Positions 46,225 through 56,039 of a stretch of 64,000 nucleotides of DNA are shown in pieces. Position 1 is the first letter of the stretch. Every line of letters begins with the position of its first letter. The notes beneath the pieces were generated by a model. The model was not told the origin of the DNA. It made no database searches and worked only from the letters and a program-made list of their open reading frames with translations. The position numbers and the translations under genes were made by a program. The stretch comes from Amyloporia xantha (taxonomy: Eukaryota > Basidiomycota > Agaricomycetes > Polyporales > Adustoporiaceae), in the NCBI GenBank assembly GCA_036971615.1, contig JAYKKR010000005.1:1-64000 (forward strand), in the 5' to 3' direction.

Positions 46225-47012
46225 ATGGCTCCCGCTTTTGCTAATCGCGCCGAATCCGTCGCCAACCTCATCGCTATCAATCGCCGTCTTGTCATGTACT
46301 ACTCCTGGCGCTGCGAACAGGCTATCACCACGGTGCGGACCGCTTGCGCCAATCCAACCAGCAATGTCGCCATCGACCTCACGTTGGCGAGGTGGGAGAT
46401 CGGGCTTCGTATGGAAATGGTACCATTTCGAAATCGTCACACCAATACATCTGCACTGACGGCTAACAGGACGCCATCAACAGGACGCCATCCGCAACTG
46501 TCTTGGCCGCCTCGCACTCGTTGGCGTCACCGACGTCGAGCTGCCAGATGTGGTTCAGAAGATTGTCGACGCTACCACGTTCGGGCGCCATCTCCAGGAT
46601 CGACGTCATGAATATCTTGCCTTACACACCGCTTCCTGCGCCGCCATTGCCACAGCTTCAGCAACTCCATACGGACACTGACCCTGCATGGTGGACTTGG
46701 CCTGATGTCCCTCCCAGCAACCTTCCATCGTGGTGGAAGTGTCCACTGGTTGACAGAGTGAGTGCCCGCTCTTCTAGTTGTTTGTGACATGCTGACACAT
46801 TCCTGGTGTTACTATTTGGATAGCGTTGCGGAGACACCTATCGGATCGACTGCGGCGACATGAGCGCAGTCCTCAGTCGTTTGGAAGAGGTCGAGAAGCT
46901 CGCCACACGCTTTGTCGAGAACCGCCATCAAGATGCAGACGAGATCTCCAGGATTTTGGATGGATACAGGGAGGTGCTTTTGCCAGATGAGGTGTGGGGT
47001 ACTGTCTCCTAG
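46225..47012 (+). pseudogene. Accessory gene of KDZ element, B copy, frameshifted
   Basis: Three exons. Exon 1: 'MAPAFANRAESVANLIAINR' to 'TLARWEIGLRMEM'. Exon 2: 'DAIRNCLGRLALVGVTDVEL' and 'WWTWPDVPPSNLPSWWKCPL'. Exon 3: 'GDTYRIDCGDMSAVLSRLEE' to 'YREVLLPDEVWGTVS'. It diverges from the transposase. The homologous copy in element C (56794-56040) is intact, and comparison shows one extra base near 46583 ('ttcgggcgccatc'), which changes frame between 'VDATTFG' and 'RIDVMNILPYTP'. No known domain; the conserved core is Trp/Pro-rich. Retention in both elements suggests a role in the KDZ life cycle. Confidence 0.65.
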
Positions 47013-47119
47013 CGCCATCTCGCAGGTGGGTCTCGTCTGGTTGCGTATGTATTTCTTGTCCCTCCCTGTATGAGCACGAGTGCATGACGTCCCCAGCGCC
47101 TCCCATTTGTCCAATGGAC

Positions 47120-48400
47120 CTCGAATTTAAGTGGCTGAATCACATTACCATCCAATCATGTGGATGGCGATGCGATTCAGACGCTTAACTTCCGGGTAGC
47201 ATTGACGAATGGCCGAGCTCGAGGACGCCAGCAAATCATGCTCTTTGGACGTCGCGCCATGTCAAAGGTGGGTGTTTCCAGGTGGTGTATGTATTCGTTG
47301 CGTCTGCGCAGTGAGAGCATGAAGGCATAACGTCCTTTTGCGCCAGCCGATCCTTGAATGTCCTTGGTATTCAAGCGGCTGAATCGGATGGCCATCCAAC
47401 AACGGTTGGATGGCGATTCGATTCAGATGCTTTGATCCAGGGTAGCATTGAAGAATCGTGCAGGTCGAGAAGCGCGAGCACATCATGCCGGCTGCGTACC
47501 ATGTGCCACGCCTGCGCGCGCCATGCACGGCGCCATCGGATGGCGCATATTGCCGCTGAACGAGGCCCCTTCTTCTATGACCTTCGGAGCCACAGGTAAG
47601 CGGCTCTGAAGAGCATAGATGAAGGCGCCCTGTCTGGCGAGCCATAGCGCCATCTCCCAACAGTGAGCATAAGCGCGCCATGCACGGCGCCATCAGATGG
47701 CGCCCGTCGCCGCCGGACAGCGCAACTTCAGTCTGTGGCCCTCAGAGCCACAGGTATGCGGCTCTGAAGACCATAGATGAAGGCGCCCTGTCAGGCGAGC
47801 CATAGCGCCATCTCCCAACAGTGAGCATGAGCGCGCATGCACTTCGCCATCAGATGGCGCCCGTCGCCGCCGGACAAGGCCCATTTGACTTATGTCCTTC
47901 TGAGCCACAGGTATGCGGCTCGGAGGAACATAAGTCAAGTCTTCCTGTCTGGAGTCTGACTCATTCATGCAAGGCGCTGTTGGATAAACCCATTAACTCC
48001 TTGCTCTCTACGTTCACCAGTGGAATCGAGTTGCCTTCCGCGCCATGAGTACTCCGGATGCAGCTGATTTGTCCATCAGCATCAGGGGTACTCTCAAAAC
48101 GTGGACGGTGATTCGATTCCTCTGGGTGACCCAGGGTAGCAAGGATGAAATGGCCCAGTCCAACAGCGCCAGCACATCATAACGCCTGCGTGCCATCCGC
48201 CTCACAATGTGGCAGGAAAGGTCGTGGCGCATGGTTGCATAAGCGCGTCTGGACATGGTGGCGCCATGGTTCCATAGCGCATGCTGCCGCTGGAGATGGC
48301 CATTGGATCTGTGTCCCGCAGAGGGTCCAGACAGCTGGATCCTTTGAAGGACACATATCAGATGGCCCAGTCTCTGCGCGTGTCTTGGGCGAGAATATGT
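47120..48400. repeat. Hairpin array next to the transposase end of element B
   Basis: No gene. It holds a series of imperfect stem-loops. Three have the core GAGCC...GGCTC ('gagccacaggtatgcggctc' type, near 47590, 47745 and 47910) with outer stems that differ between hairpins but stay self-complementary. Others are built on 'ccatccaa..ttggatgg' (near 47150 and 47390) and one on 'gggtccagacagctggatcc' (near 48320). Spacers contain 'ggcgccatcagatggcgcc'. Element C has the same array in reverse orientation. Confidence 0.75.
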
Positions 48401-48699
48401 ATTAGATGCTGGTAGGCGGGTAGATCCAGTTCAAATGCCCTTAGCTCTCCGTACATGAAATATGTGACCCAATACGAGTTTCACAAGGGCGCCACTCATA
48501 GCGACGCTGATGGCAAGCGCGCCATCTGTACATTCTATTTTGTCGATATTTGCCAACAGCGCAATGTAATATATGACCTGACAAATAGAAAAATATTCTC
48601 TGAAATACATACAAATGGCACAGTTGATGGCAGATTGCAATGGAGGATAAATGATGCATAGGAAAGGCAAGGATGTAGTGCAATGAAGCATGAAATTAT

Positions 48700-49119
48700 G
48701 GCACGGTAGGCCGACACATCTCCACAGGGTACATTATAGCGTTGGCCGAAGCTACAGAGCAGGCAAAAATATAGCGGTAAAATAGGGCGTGGTGGGCCGA
48801 CACATCTCCACAGGGTACATTATAGCGTTGGCCGAGGCTACAGAGCAGGCAAAAATATAGCGGTAAAATAGGGCGCAGTGGGCCGACACATCGCACCAGA
48901 GTATATTATACCATTGGCCGAAGCTACAGAGCAGGCAAAAATATAGCGGTAGAATATGGCGCAGTGGGCCAACACATCTCCACAGGGTACATTATAGCGT
49001 TGGCTGAAGCTACAGCGCAGGCAAAAATATAGCGGTAAAATAGGGCGCGGTGGGCCGACACATCGCACCAGAGTATATTATACCATTGGCCGAGGCTACA
49101 GCGCAGGCAATATTATGGC
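48700..49119. repeat. Right subterminal ~86 bp tandem repeats of element B
   Basis: About five copies of 'gtgggccgacacatctccac' plus 'agggtacattatagcgttgg' plus 'ccgaagctacagagcaggca' plus 'aaaatatagcggtaaaatag', the reverse complement of the left-end unit. Confidence 0.88.
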
Positions 49120-49208
49120 GTCGGCCGACGTCCGCTCTCCTTACACTGTAGGGAAAATATCACCCATATCTCTCCCTAGTCATTAGGCTATAATGACTGA
49201 ATGGGCTC

Positions 49209-49215
49209 ATTTGGA
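49209..49215. repeat. Right 7-bp target duplication of element B
   Basis: ATTTGGA, identical to 31875-31881. Confidence 0.9.
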
Positions 49216-52200
49216 AGTACACCGGACTTGAGACAATTGTAAGTGACTTCCAAACTGTCGGGTCCAAGTTTGCTACCTGATTTGGAAGGCATATATAATT
49301 TGATATAAGAATTACAAGTAAGGAACGTATTAGACTTTTGTGTCCAATCGCCTTATATGGCTCCGCTAATATTAATGACAGGTAACTTCGGTTGCTCTTC
49401 TTCATCCAATTCAACTGTCTCTTGAGATACTCCAGCGCACCATAAATCCATCTCCAATTCTTCCACCCCCAACCTCCTTTCCTTCTTGATAATGCGCCTG
49501 GGGGATGTATTAGTCCATGTTTGACTGGTGGATTATTCCTCAACTCCGACCCAGCACAGCTCATGAGTTGTTTTATTAAACAACATGCATGCAGGTCAAC
49601 CACCCCACAGTTGAAAATACAACATCCCCGTTGTGCATCCAATGACTTGAATACAAACTACACTCACTTGTGAATGGCACGTGCAATGGTACTGGCAATG
49701 GGGCGCGTAAGAAGGCACATGGCATAATAATACCAGGGCACTATGACTTGGCGAATGGATAAGATGATGTCGCAGGGAATTAGAAGTGTGCGCTGGTCGA
49801 TGTGCTCGAGTGATGCTGGTGATAGCTTCCAGGATGTTATGCGGATGGCTGTGGCCGATATGAAATCTGCAATGTCTCCTAAGAAGACAGGGCCGATGGA
49901 TTCATGATAGAACCAAGTGTGTAGCTTGAGTGCTGGTTCGCCAGCCTCGATAGCCAGATGGTAACAGGTGGCTCCAAAGGTAGCTAAATAGTGCACATTG
50001 CGCAGCTGGGCGACATTGAGTTGGTCCTGAGGTATTCTATTACGCTCAGTGATCATAATAGACCAAATAGTTTGGAGTTGTCCCTGGACAACTCGCATAG
50101 AGGCAGGACAAAGATATGGTAGCAGGACTGAGGTCAACATTATAGAGTAGTGGCTGGTTGATACAGAGAAAAGACGGTGATAGTGACAGCGTGTCATTTA
50201 AGATGATCGTGTGAATCATTGATACACTTTTGGAAGCATTAATTCTGATCGAAGTAGGTTAATCCCATGCATTCCATTGGTCATCATTGTCTGATGCGAT
50301 CCAATCATCCGAGGATTCTGATGCAAACATAGAATCTGAATTTGAGTCGTCTTCTTCTGTTACAGGTTCTGAAGATGAGTCCGCCTCTATGTTTTCCAAA
50401 TACAAGTCTCTGGGAACACGAGGCTTATAAGGTAATAGTCGAAAACCAGCAACTGCCTTTAACATTACTGTTCCATCTAATTCTTTGAGGATGTATGATC
50501 CTGATTTTCTGGCGCGTACAATTTCATATGGTCCCAAATAACGCTGACTATACTTGCTTGTAAGTCCAGCGTCTCGTTGGGAGTTCCGCACTAGTACCAA
50601 ATCCTTCGGCTTTAATCTTTCTTTTCTTAATCGATGCTCAAACTTCTGCTCAAATTGAGCCTTTGACCTTATTCTGGCTCTGACTATTGTCTGAGTGGCT
50701 CTCTCCATGTCGGCTGGTCTCTTCTCTAGTTGTCGCAGTCTAAGTGCTAATAATTCCGCGGTGGACATTCCTGACTTAAACCCTTTCACCAGGAAAGTAG
50801 CTTCCGTCAGATCAAATGGTAAGACAGGGTCGGTTCCAAACATTAGGAAATAAGGGCTGAATCCTGTAGAGCGACGAGTCGTAATTTTATCTGCAAAGAA
50901 AGCATGTGGAACTCTGTAAGGCCATGAGGAAATCTTCTTTCCGCAGTCCTTAAGTATACTTTCTCTGATAACAAAATGACCTTGTTCTACTAGTCCGGTC
51001 GCATGTTTATTGTAAGGAGAGATTCTAATCTGAGGGATTCCATATCTTTGTAACAGCTTCTCAAATGCTCCAGCCATTTCTGATCCATTATCTGTAACGA
51101 CTTCTGTGATATGTCCATATCGACAGATTATTTCTTCCCAGAAAAATCTGGCTAACTCTGTAGTATTTGCTTTCTTTAAGGCTCGGCCTTCTGCAGCATG
51201 AGTTAAATCATCTCGGGCTGCTACAATATAATGATATCCATGGGCTTTAGGCATGAACATAACATCCACATATATCTGAGTGAAAATAGTGACTGGTGAT
51301 CTTATAGTAGGAGGAATTTCTACTCTCTTTGTACTCCAAATTTGGCATTCGTGGCATGAGCTGACATGGTGTTTAACATCTTGAAATAGATGAGGCCAGA
51401 AGAATCTATCTCTAATATGATAGAAAACTCCATGAACTCCTCTGTGTCCTAGCTTTTCATGTGCGTGGGTCATAATTGCTATTCGTTTATCTGGCATGAA
51501 GACTACTAGTAAAGGTGTCTTTCCTTTTCTTCTTTTGAACATGGCTGCCCCTTGTAAGAAAAACTGGGTAGCTTTCCTCAAAAACCTCTGCTTAGCTTGA
51601 GTAGTAGGAAATATTGGAGTTTCTAGGGTTTTTAGAAAATGTTGAATATCTAGCAGGTTTTTCTCTTGCTTTGAATTGATGGCTAGACATGAAGGCAAAA
51701 ATGTAGGAATTTTTATGGGGACTGGCTGAATATAGAATGAAAGGAGAGCAATATCATCTAACCATCCATCAGATTCTGCTGTTTCCAGAATATCTTCTTC
51801 AGTAGGCTCTCTTCGAGATAAAGCATCTGGTCCTCTATGTTTATCTGCAGGAATATGTCTAAGTTCAAAGGTGAATAATAAAATGCCTTGAATCCATCTA
51901 TTTATAGTGGCATTAGGTTGTAGGTCTGGTTTGTTCAGCATATCTTTGATATATTTTGCATCTACTTCCAAGATTAGGTTCTTGATCCCTATAAGGTATA
52001 GTCTCCAATGACGCAAAGCTCTGTAGCATCCAAATAGCTCCAATTTCGGTTGGCTATATCTGGCTTCTCTTTCATTAAAAGGAAGTGAGCCATACCTAGC
52101 TGGTCTCCGCTTTCCTTGTTCATCATCCTGAGACAGAATAAATCCAACTGCAACAATGCTGGAATCAATTGACATGTAAACAGGTCGATCCGAAGTATAA

Positions 52201-52347
52201 TCAATGGGTCGCAAAGCTGGGGCGGAAGCCACTAATTGCTTAAGGTGCTCAAAAGCTTCCTGCCTTCTTTCATCCCAAACAAACACTGCATCTTTTCTGG
52301 TAAGCTCTACCAAAGGTCTCGCAATTGCAGAGTACATCAGGGGAAAT
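49216..52347 (-). mobile_element. Ty3/gypsy retrotransposon fragment (gypsy1)
   Basis: Holds the 3' half of pol and flanking 3' sequence on the minus strand. The 5' part (LTR, gag, protease, reverse transcriptase core) is missing on the right because element C inserted within pol at 52347/52348. A purine-rich minus-strand tract near 49470-49500 could be the polypurine tract. The left limit is not defined; a possible LTR part lies on the other side of element B. Confidence 0.75.
49664..50197 (-). CDS. Unassigned 177-codon ORF downstream of gypsy1 pol
   Basis: Starts 62 bp after the pol stop on the same strand: 'MTRCHYHRLFSVSTSHYSIM' ... 'ATFGATCYHLAIEAGEPALK' ... 'SATAIRITSWKLSP' ... 'WYYYAMCLLTRPIASTIARA'. 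It has two or three hydrophobic stretches but no recognised domain. It could be a third retroelement ORF, a host-derived insert, or chance. Confidence 0.35.
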   Translation of the reverse strand: MTRCHYHRLFSVSTSHYSIMLTSVLLPYLCPASMRVVQGQLQTIWSIMITERNRIPQDQLNVAQLRNVHYLATFGATCYHLAIEAGEPALKLHTWFYHESIGPVFLGDIADFISATAIRITSWKLSPASLEHIDQRTLLIPCDIILSIRQVIVPWYYYAMCLLTRPIASTIARAIHK

Positions 52348-52355
52348 GAGCCCAT
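50259..52355 (-). CDS. Ty3/gypsy Pol C-terminal part: RNase H and integrase
   Basis: A 698-codon uninterrupted frame. It starts after the reverse transcriptase palm ('SAIARPLVELTRKDAVFVW'). RNase H: Asp in 'PVYMSIDSSIVAVGFILSQD', Glu in 'KLELFGCYRALRHWRLYLIG', Asp in 'LILEVDAKYIKDML'. Integrase: zinc-binding 'HAHEKLGHRG' and 'SSCHECQIW'; catalytic Asp in 'QIYVDVMFMPKAHGYHYIVA', Asp in 'EVVTDNGSEMAGAF', Glu in 'KHATGLVEQGHFVIRESI'. A GPY/F-type module follows ('YSQRYLGPYEIVRARKSGSY'), with no clear chromodomain. The first codons, ATG GGC TC, come from the terminal repeat of element C, so the apparent start is an accident of that insertion. The frame is otherwise intact, so gypsy1 was young when split. 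Confidence 0.9.
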   Translation of the reverse strand: MGSFPLMYSAIARPLVELTRKDAVFVWDERRQEAFEHLKQLVASAPALRPIDYTSDRPVYMSIDSSIVAVGFILSQDDEQGKRRPARYGSLPFNEREARYSQPKLELFGCYRALRHWRLYLIGIKNLILEVDAKYIKDMLNKPDLQPNATINRWIQGILLFTFELRHIPADKHRGPDALSRREPTEEDILETAESDGWLDDIALLSFYIQPVPIKIPTFLPSCLAINSKQEKNLLDIQHFLKTLETPIFPTTQAKQRFLRKATQFFLQGAAMFKRRKGKTPLLVVFMPDKRIAIMTHAHEKLGHRGVHGVFYHIRDRFFWPHLFQDVKHHVSSCHECQIWSTKRVEIPPTIRSPVTIFTQIYVDVMFMPKAHGYHYIVAARDDLTHAAEGRALKKANTTELARFFWEEIICRYGHITEVVTDNGSEMAGAFEKLLQRYGIPQIRISPYNKHATGLVEQGHFVIRESILKDCGKKISSWPYRVPHAFFADKITTRRSTGFSPYFLMFGTDPVLPFDLTEATFLVKGFKSGMSTAELLALRLRQLEKRPADMERATQTIVRARIRSKAQFEQKFEHRLRKERLKPKDLVLVRNSQRDAGLTSKYSQRYLGPYEIVRARKSGSYILKELDGTVMLKAVAGFRLLPYKPRVPRDLYLENIEADSSSEPVTEEDDSNSDSMFASESSDDWIASDNDDQWNAWD

Positions 52356-52439
52356 TCAGTCATTATAGCCTACTCTATAGGGAGAGATATGGGTGAAATT
52401 TTTATTACTTAGTAAGGAGAGCGGACGTCGGCCGACGCC

Positions 52440-53412
52440 ATCGCTATAGCCTGCAGTGCAGGGTCGGCCGAGAGGGTATAATATAGCCTGTAGATACGGC
52501 GCGGCCGAGTGCGCCATATTTCCGTAGTATATTCTCGCCTTCAAGTAGTGTCGGCCCAGGGCTATAATATAGCCTTTAGATACGGCGCGGCCGAGTGCGC
52601 CATATTTCCGTAGTATATTCTCGCCTTCAAGTAGCGTCGGCCGAGAGGGTATAATATAGCCTGTAGACACGGCGCGGCCGACTGCGCCATATTTCTGCGG
52701 TATATTCTCGCCTTCAAGTAGTGTCGGCCGAGGGCTATAATATAGCCTGTAGACACGGCGCGGCCGACTGCGCCATATTATCGTGGTATATTCTCGCCTT
52801 GAAGTAGTGTCGGCCGAGGGCTATAATATAGCCTTTAGATACGGCGCGGCCGACTGCGCCATATTTCTGTGGTATATTCTCGCCTGCAAGTAGTGTCGGC
52901 CGAGGGCTATAATATAGCCTGTAGACACGGCGCGGCCGACTGCGCCATATTATCGTGGTATATTCTCGCCTTGAAGTAGTGTCGGCCGAGGGCTATAATA
53001 TAGCCTTTAGATACGGCGCGGCCGACTGCGCCATATTTCTGTGGTATATTCTCGCCTGCAAGTAGTGTCGGCCGAGGGCTATAATATAGCCTGTAGACAC
53101 GGCGCGGCCGACTGCGCCATATTATCGTGGTATATTCTCGCCTTGAAGTAGTGTCGGCCGAGGGCTATAATATAGCCTTTAGATACGGCGCGGCCGACTG
53201 CGCCATATTTCTGTGGTATATTCTCGCCTGCAAGTAGTGTCGGCCGAGGGCTATAATATAGCCTGTAGACACGGCGCGGCCGACTGCGCCATATTATCGT
53301 GGTATATTCTCGCCTTGAAGTAGTGTCGGCCGAGGGCTATAATATAGCCTGTAGACACGGCGCGGCCGACTGCGCCATATTATCGTGGTATATTCTCGCC
53401 TTGAAGTAGTAT
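52440..53412. repeat. Subterminal ~86 bp tandem array of element C, about 11 copies
   Basis: Unit: 'gtgtcggccgagggctataa' 'tatagcctgtagacacggcg' 'cggccgactgcgccatatta' 'tcgtggtatattctcgcctt'. In the second half two variants alternate: one with 'cctttagatac' and 'atttctgtgg', the other with 'cctgtagacac' and 'attatcgtgg'. The array therefore grew by copying a 172 bp dimer. Confidence 0.9.
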
Positions 53413-54028
53413 ATTCCGCCCTATTGTTTCCTTTTCTACGCTTTAATTATATGCATTTCAATAAATCTCATGCTGTATGTATAATAATAATAATGCCTCG
53501 CCATCCATTAGGCTTTGCAATCTGTCATTCATCACGACGTTTCGTGTGTGGTCAGGTCAGTGGTGTGACTACAATTCAAAGCGCAAGGACTGATTGGCCA
53601 TTTCCGACGGCTCCATACACCCCACCCAAGACACGCGCAGAGACAGGGCCATCTTACATGTGTCCTTCAAAGGATCCAGCTGTGTGGACCCTTTGTGGGA
53701 CACAGATCCAATGGCCATCTCAAGCGGCAGCATCGCGCTATATTCTACCGCTATACATATTTCATGTACGCTAAGGTCATTTGAACTGGATCTACCCACC
53801 TACCAGCATCTAATACATATTCTCGCCCAACCCAAGACACGCGCAGAGACTGGGCCATCTGATATGTGTCCTTCAAAGGATCCAGCTGTCTGGACCCTCT
53901 GCGGGACACAGATCCAATGGCCATCTCCAGCGGCAGCATGCGCTATGGAATCATGGCGCCACCATGTCCAGACGCGCTATGCAACCATGCGCCACGTACC
54001 TTGCCTGCCACATTGTGAGGCGTATGGC
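53413..54028. repeat. Duplicated block shared with the right part of element B
   Basis: The block with 'ggatccagctgt.tggaccct' and 'cacagatccaatggccatct' occurs twice (about 53630-53730 and 53840-53940) and once in reverse at 48290-48400 in B. Each can fold into a hairpin. A short AT-rich insert with 'taataataataatgcc' lies at about 53480-53495. No gene. Confidence 0.65.
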
Positions 54029-55033
54029 ACGCAGGTGTTATGATGTGCTGGCGCTGTTGGACGGGGCCATTTCATCCTTGCTACCCTGGGTCACCCAGAG
54101 GAATCGAATCACCGTCCACGTTTTGAGAGTACCCCTGATGCTGATGGACAATTCAGCTGCATCCGGAGTACTCATGGCGCGGAAGGCAACTCGATTCCAC
54201 TGGTGAACGTAGAGAGCAAGGAGTTAATGGGTTTATCCAACAGCGCCTTGCATGAATGAGTCAGACTCCAGACAGGAAGACTTGACTTATGTTCCTCCGA
54301 GCCGCATACCTGTGGCTCAGAAGGACATAAGTCAAATGGGCCTTGTCCGGCGGCGACGGGCGCCAGCAGGTGTTATGATGTGCTGGCGCTGTTGGACTGG
54401 GCCATTTCATCCTTGCTGCCCTGGGTCAGCCAGAGGAATCGAATCGCCGTCCACGTTTTGAGAGTACCCCTGATGCTGATGGACAAATCAGCTGCATCCG
54501 GAGTACTCATGGCGCTGAGGGCAACTCGATTCCACTGGTGAACGTAGAGAGCAAGGAGTTAATGGGTTTATCCAACAGCGCCTTGCATGAATGAGTCAGA
54601 CTCCAGACAGGAAGACTTGACTTATGTTCCTCCGAGCCGCATACCTGTGGCTCAGAAGGACATAAGTCAAATGGGCCTTGTCCGGCGGCGACGGGCGCCA
54701 GCAGGTGTTATGATGTGCTGGCGCTGTTGGACTGGGCCATTTCATCCTTGCTGCCCTGGGTCAGCCAGAGGAATCGAATCGCCGTCCACGTTTTGAGAGT
54801 ACCCCTGATGCTGATGGACAAATCAGCTGCATCCGGAGTACTCATGGCGCTGAGGGCAACTCGATTCCACTGGTGAACGTAGAGAGCAAGGAGTTAATGG
54901 GTTAATCCAACAGCGCCTTGCATGAATGAGTCAGACTCCAGACAGGAAGACTTGACTTATGTTCCTCCGAGCCGCATACCTGTGGCTCAGAAGGACATAA
55001 GTCAAATGGGCCTTGTCCGGCGGCGACGGGCGC
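54029..55033. repeat. 335 bp tandem repeat, three copies (element C)
   Basis: Copies start near 54029, 54364 and 54699 and are almost identical. Identical 69-codon frames recur at 54252 and 54587, with the same beginning at 54922; these are repeat translations, not genes. Each copy contains one hairpin with core 'gagccgcatacctgtggctc' and outer stem 'cttatgt'/'acataag'. Confidence 0.88.
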
Positions 55034-55920
55034 CATCTGATGGCGAAGTGCATGCGCGCTCATGCTCGCTGTTGGGAGATGGCGCTATGGCTCGCCTGAC
55101 AGGGCGCCTTCATCTATGGTCTTCAGAGCCGCATACCTGTGGCTCTGAGGGCCACAGACTGAAGTTGCGCTGTCCGGCGGCGACGGGCGCCATCTGATGG
55201 CGCCGTGCATGGCGCGCTTATGCTCACTGTTGGGAGATGGCGCTATGGCTCGCCAGACAGGGCGCCTTCATCTATGCTCTTCAGAGCCGCTTACCTGTGG
55301 CTCCGAAGGTCATAGAAGAAGGGGCCTCGTTCAGCGGCTATATGCGCCATCCGATGGCGCCGTGCATGGCGCGCTCATGCTCACTGTTGGGAGATGGCGC
55401 TATGGCTCGCCAGACAGGGCGCCTTCATCTATGCTCTTCAGAGCCGCATACCTGTGGCTCCGAAGGTCATAGATGAAGCCGCCTCGTTCAGCGGCAATAT
55501 GCGCCATCCGATGGCGCCGTGCATGGCGCGCGCAGGCGAGGCACATGGTGCGCAGCCGGCGTGATGTGCTGGCGTTCTCGACCTGCATGATTCCTCAATG
55601 CTACCCTGGATGAATCGAATCGCCATCCAACCATTGTTGGATGGCCATCCGATTCAGCTGCTTGAATACCAAGGCCATTGAAGAATTGGCTGGCGCAGAA
55701 GGACGTCATGCATTTATGCACTCACCGCGCAGACGAAACGGATACATACGCCACCTGAAAACACCCACCTTTGACATGGCGCGACGTCCAAAGAGCATGA
55801 TTTGCTGGCGTCCTCGAGCTCGGCCATTCGTCAATGCTACCCCGAAGTTAAGCTGTCTGAATCGCATCGCCATCCACATGATTGGATGGTAATGTGATTC
55901 AGCCGCTTAAATACAAGGTC
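55034..55920. repeat. Hairpin array continued (element C)
   Basis: Three more hairpins of the GAGCC/GGCTC family near 55120, 55290 and 55445, with different outer stems ('catctatggtcttca', 'catctatgctcttca'), separated by 'ggcgccatctgatggcgcc'. Two 'ccatccaa..ttggatgg' hairpins lie near 55640 and 55880. The order mirrors 47120-48000 in B. Confidence 0.75.
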
Positions 55921-56039
55921 CATTGAACAAATGGGAGACGCTGGGGACGTCATGCACTCGTGCTCATAAAGGCAGCGACAAGAAATACATACAGACGACG
56001 GCGAGATCCACCTACGACATGGCGCGCAGAGACCCGGTC

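Larger units (their letters stand above)
31882..49208 (-). mobile_element. Element B: 17.3 kb KDZ transposon carrying TET/JBP and DNA-binding cargo
   Basis: Complete element bounded by CACACCATACAG...CTGAATGGGCTC and flanked by ATTTGGA on both sides. GTCGGCCGAC occurs at 31961-31970 and 49120-49129, each 79 nt from its end, and ~86 bp tandem repeats lie just inside both ends. Genes: Ser/Pro-rich protein (minus), Zn2Cys6/coiled-coil protein (plus), HMG-box-like protein (minus), TET/JBP dioxygenase (plus), KDZ transposase (minus), accessory gene (plus). KDZ elements of mushrooms are known to travel with TET/JBP genes; the full gene set here is described from this sequence. The transposase looks whole, while the TET/JBP and accessory genes each show one frameshift. 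Strand is given as that of the transposase. Confidence 0.92.

Noticed and set aside
52440..53412. CRISPR-like regular repeat array
   Set aside because: There are no unique spacers. It is a head-to-tail satellite-type subterminal repeat of a eukaryotic transposon.
54252..54796. Identical 69-codon frames in element C
   Set aside because: They recur with the 335 bp tandem repeat and change with it. No coding character beyond the repeat.
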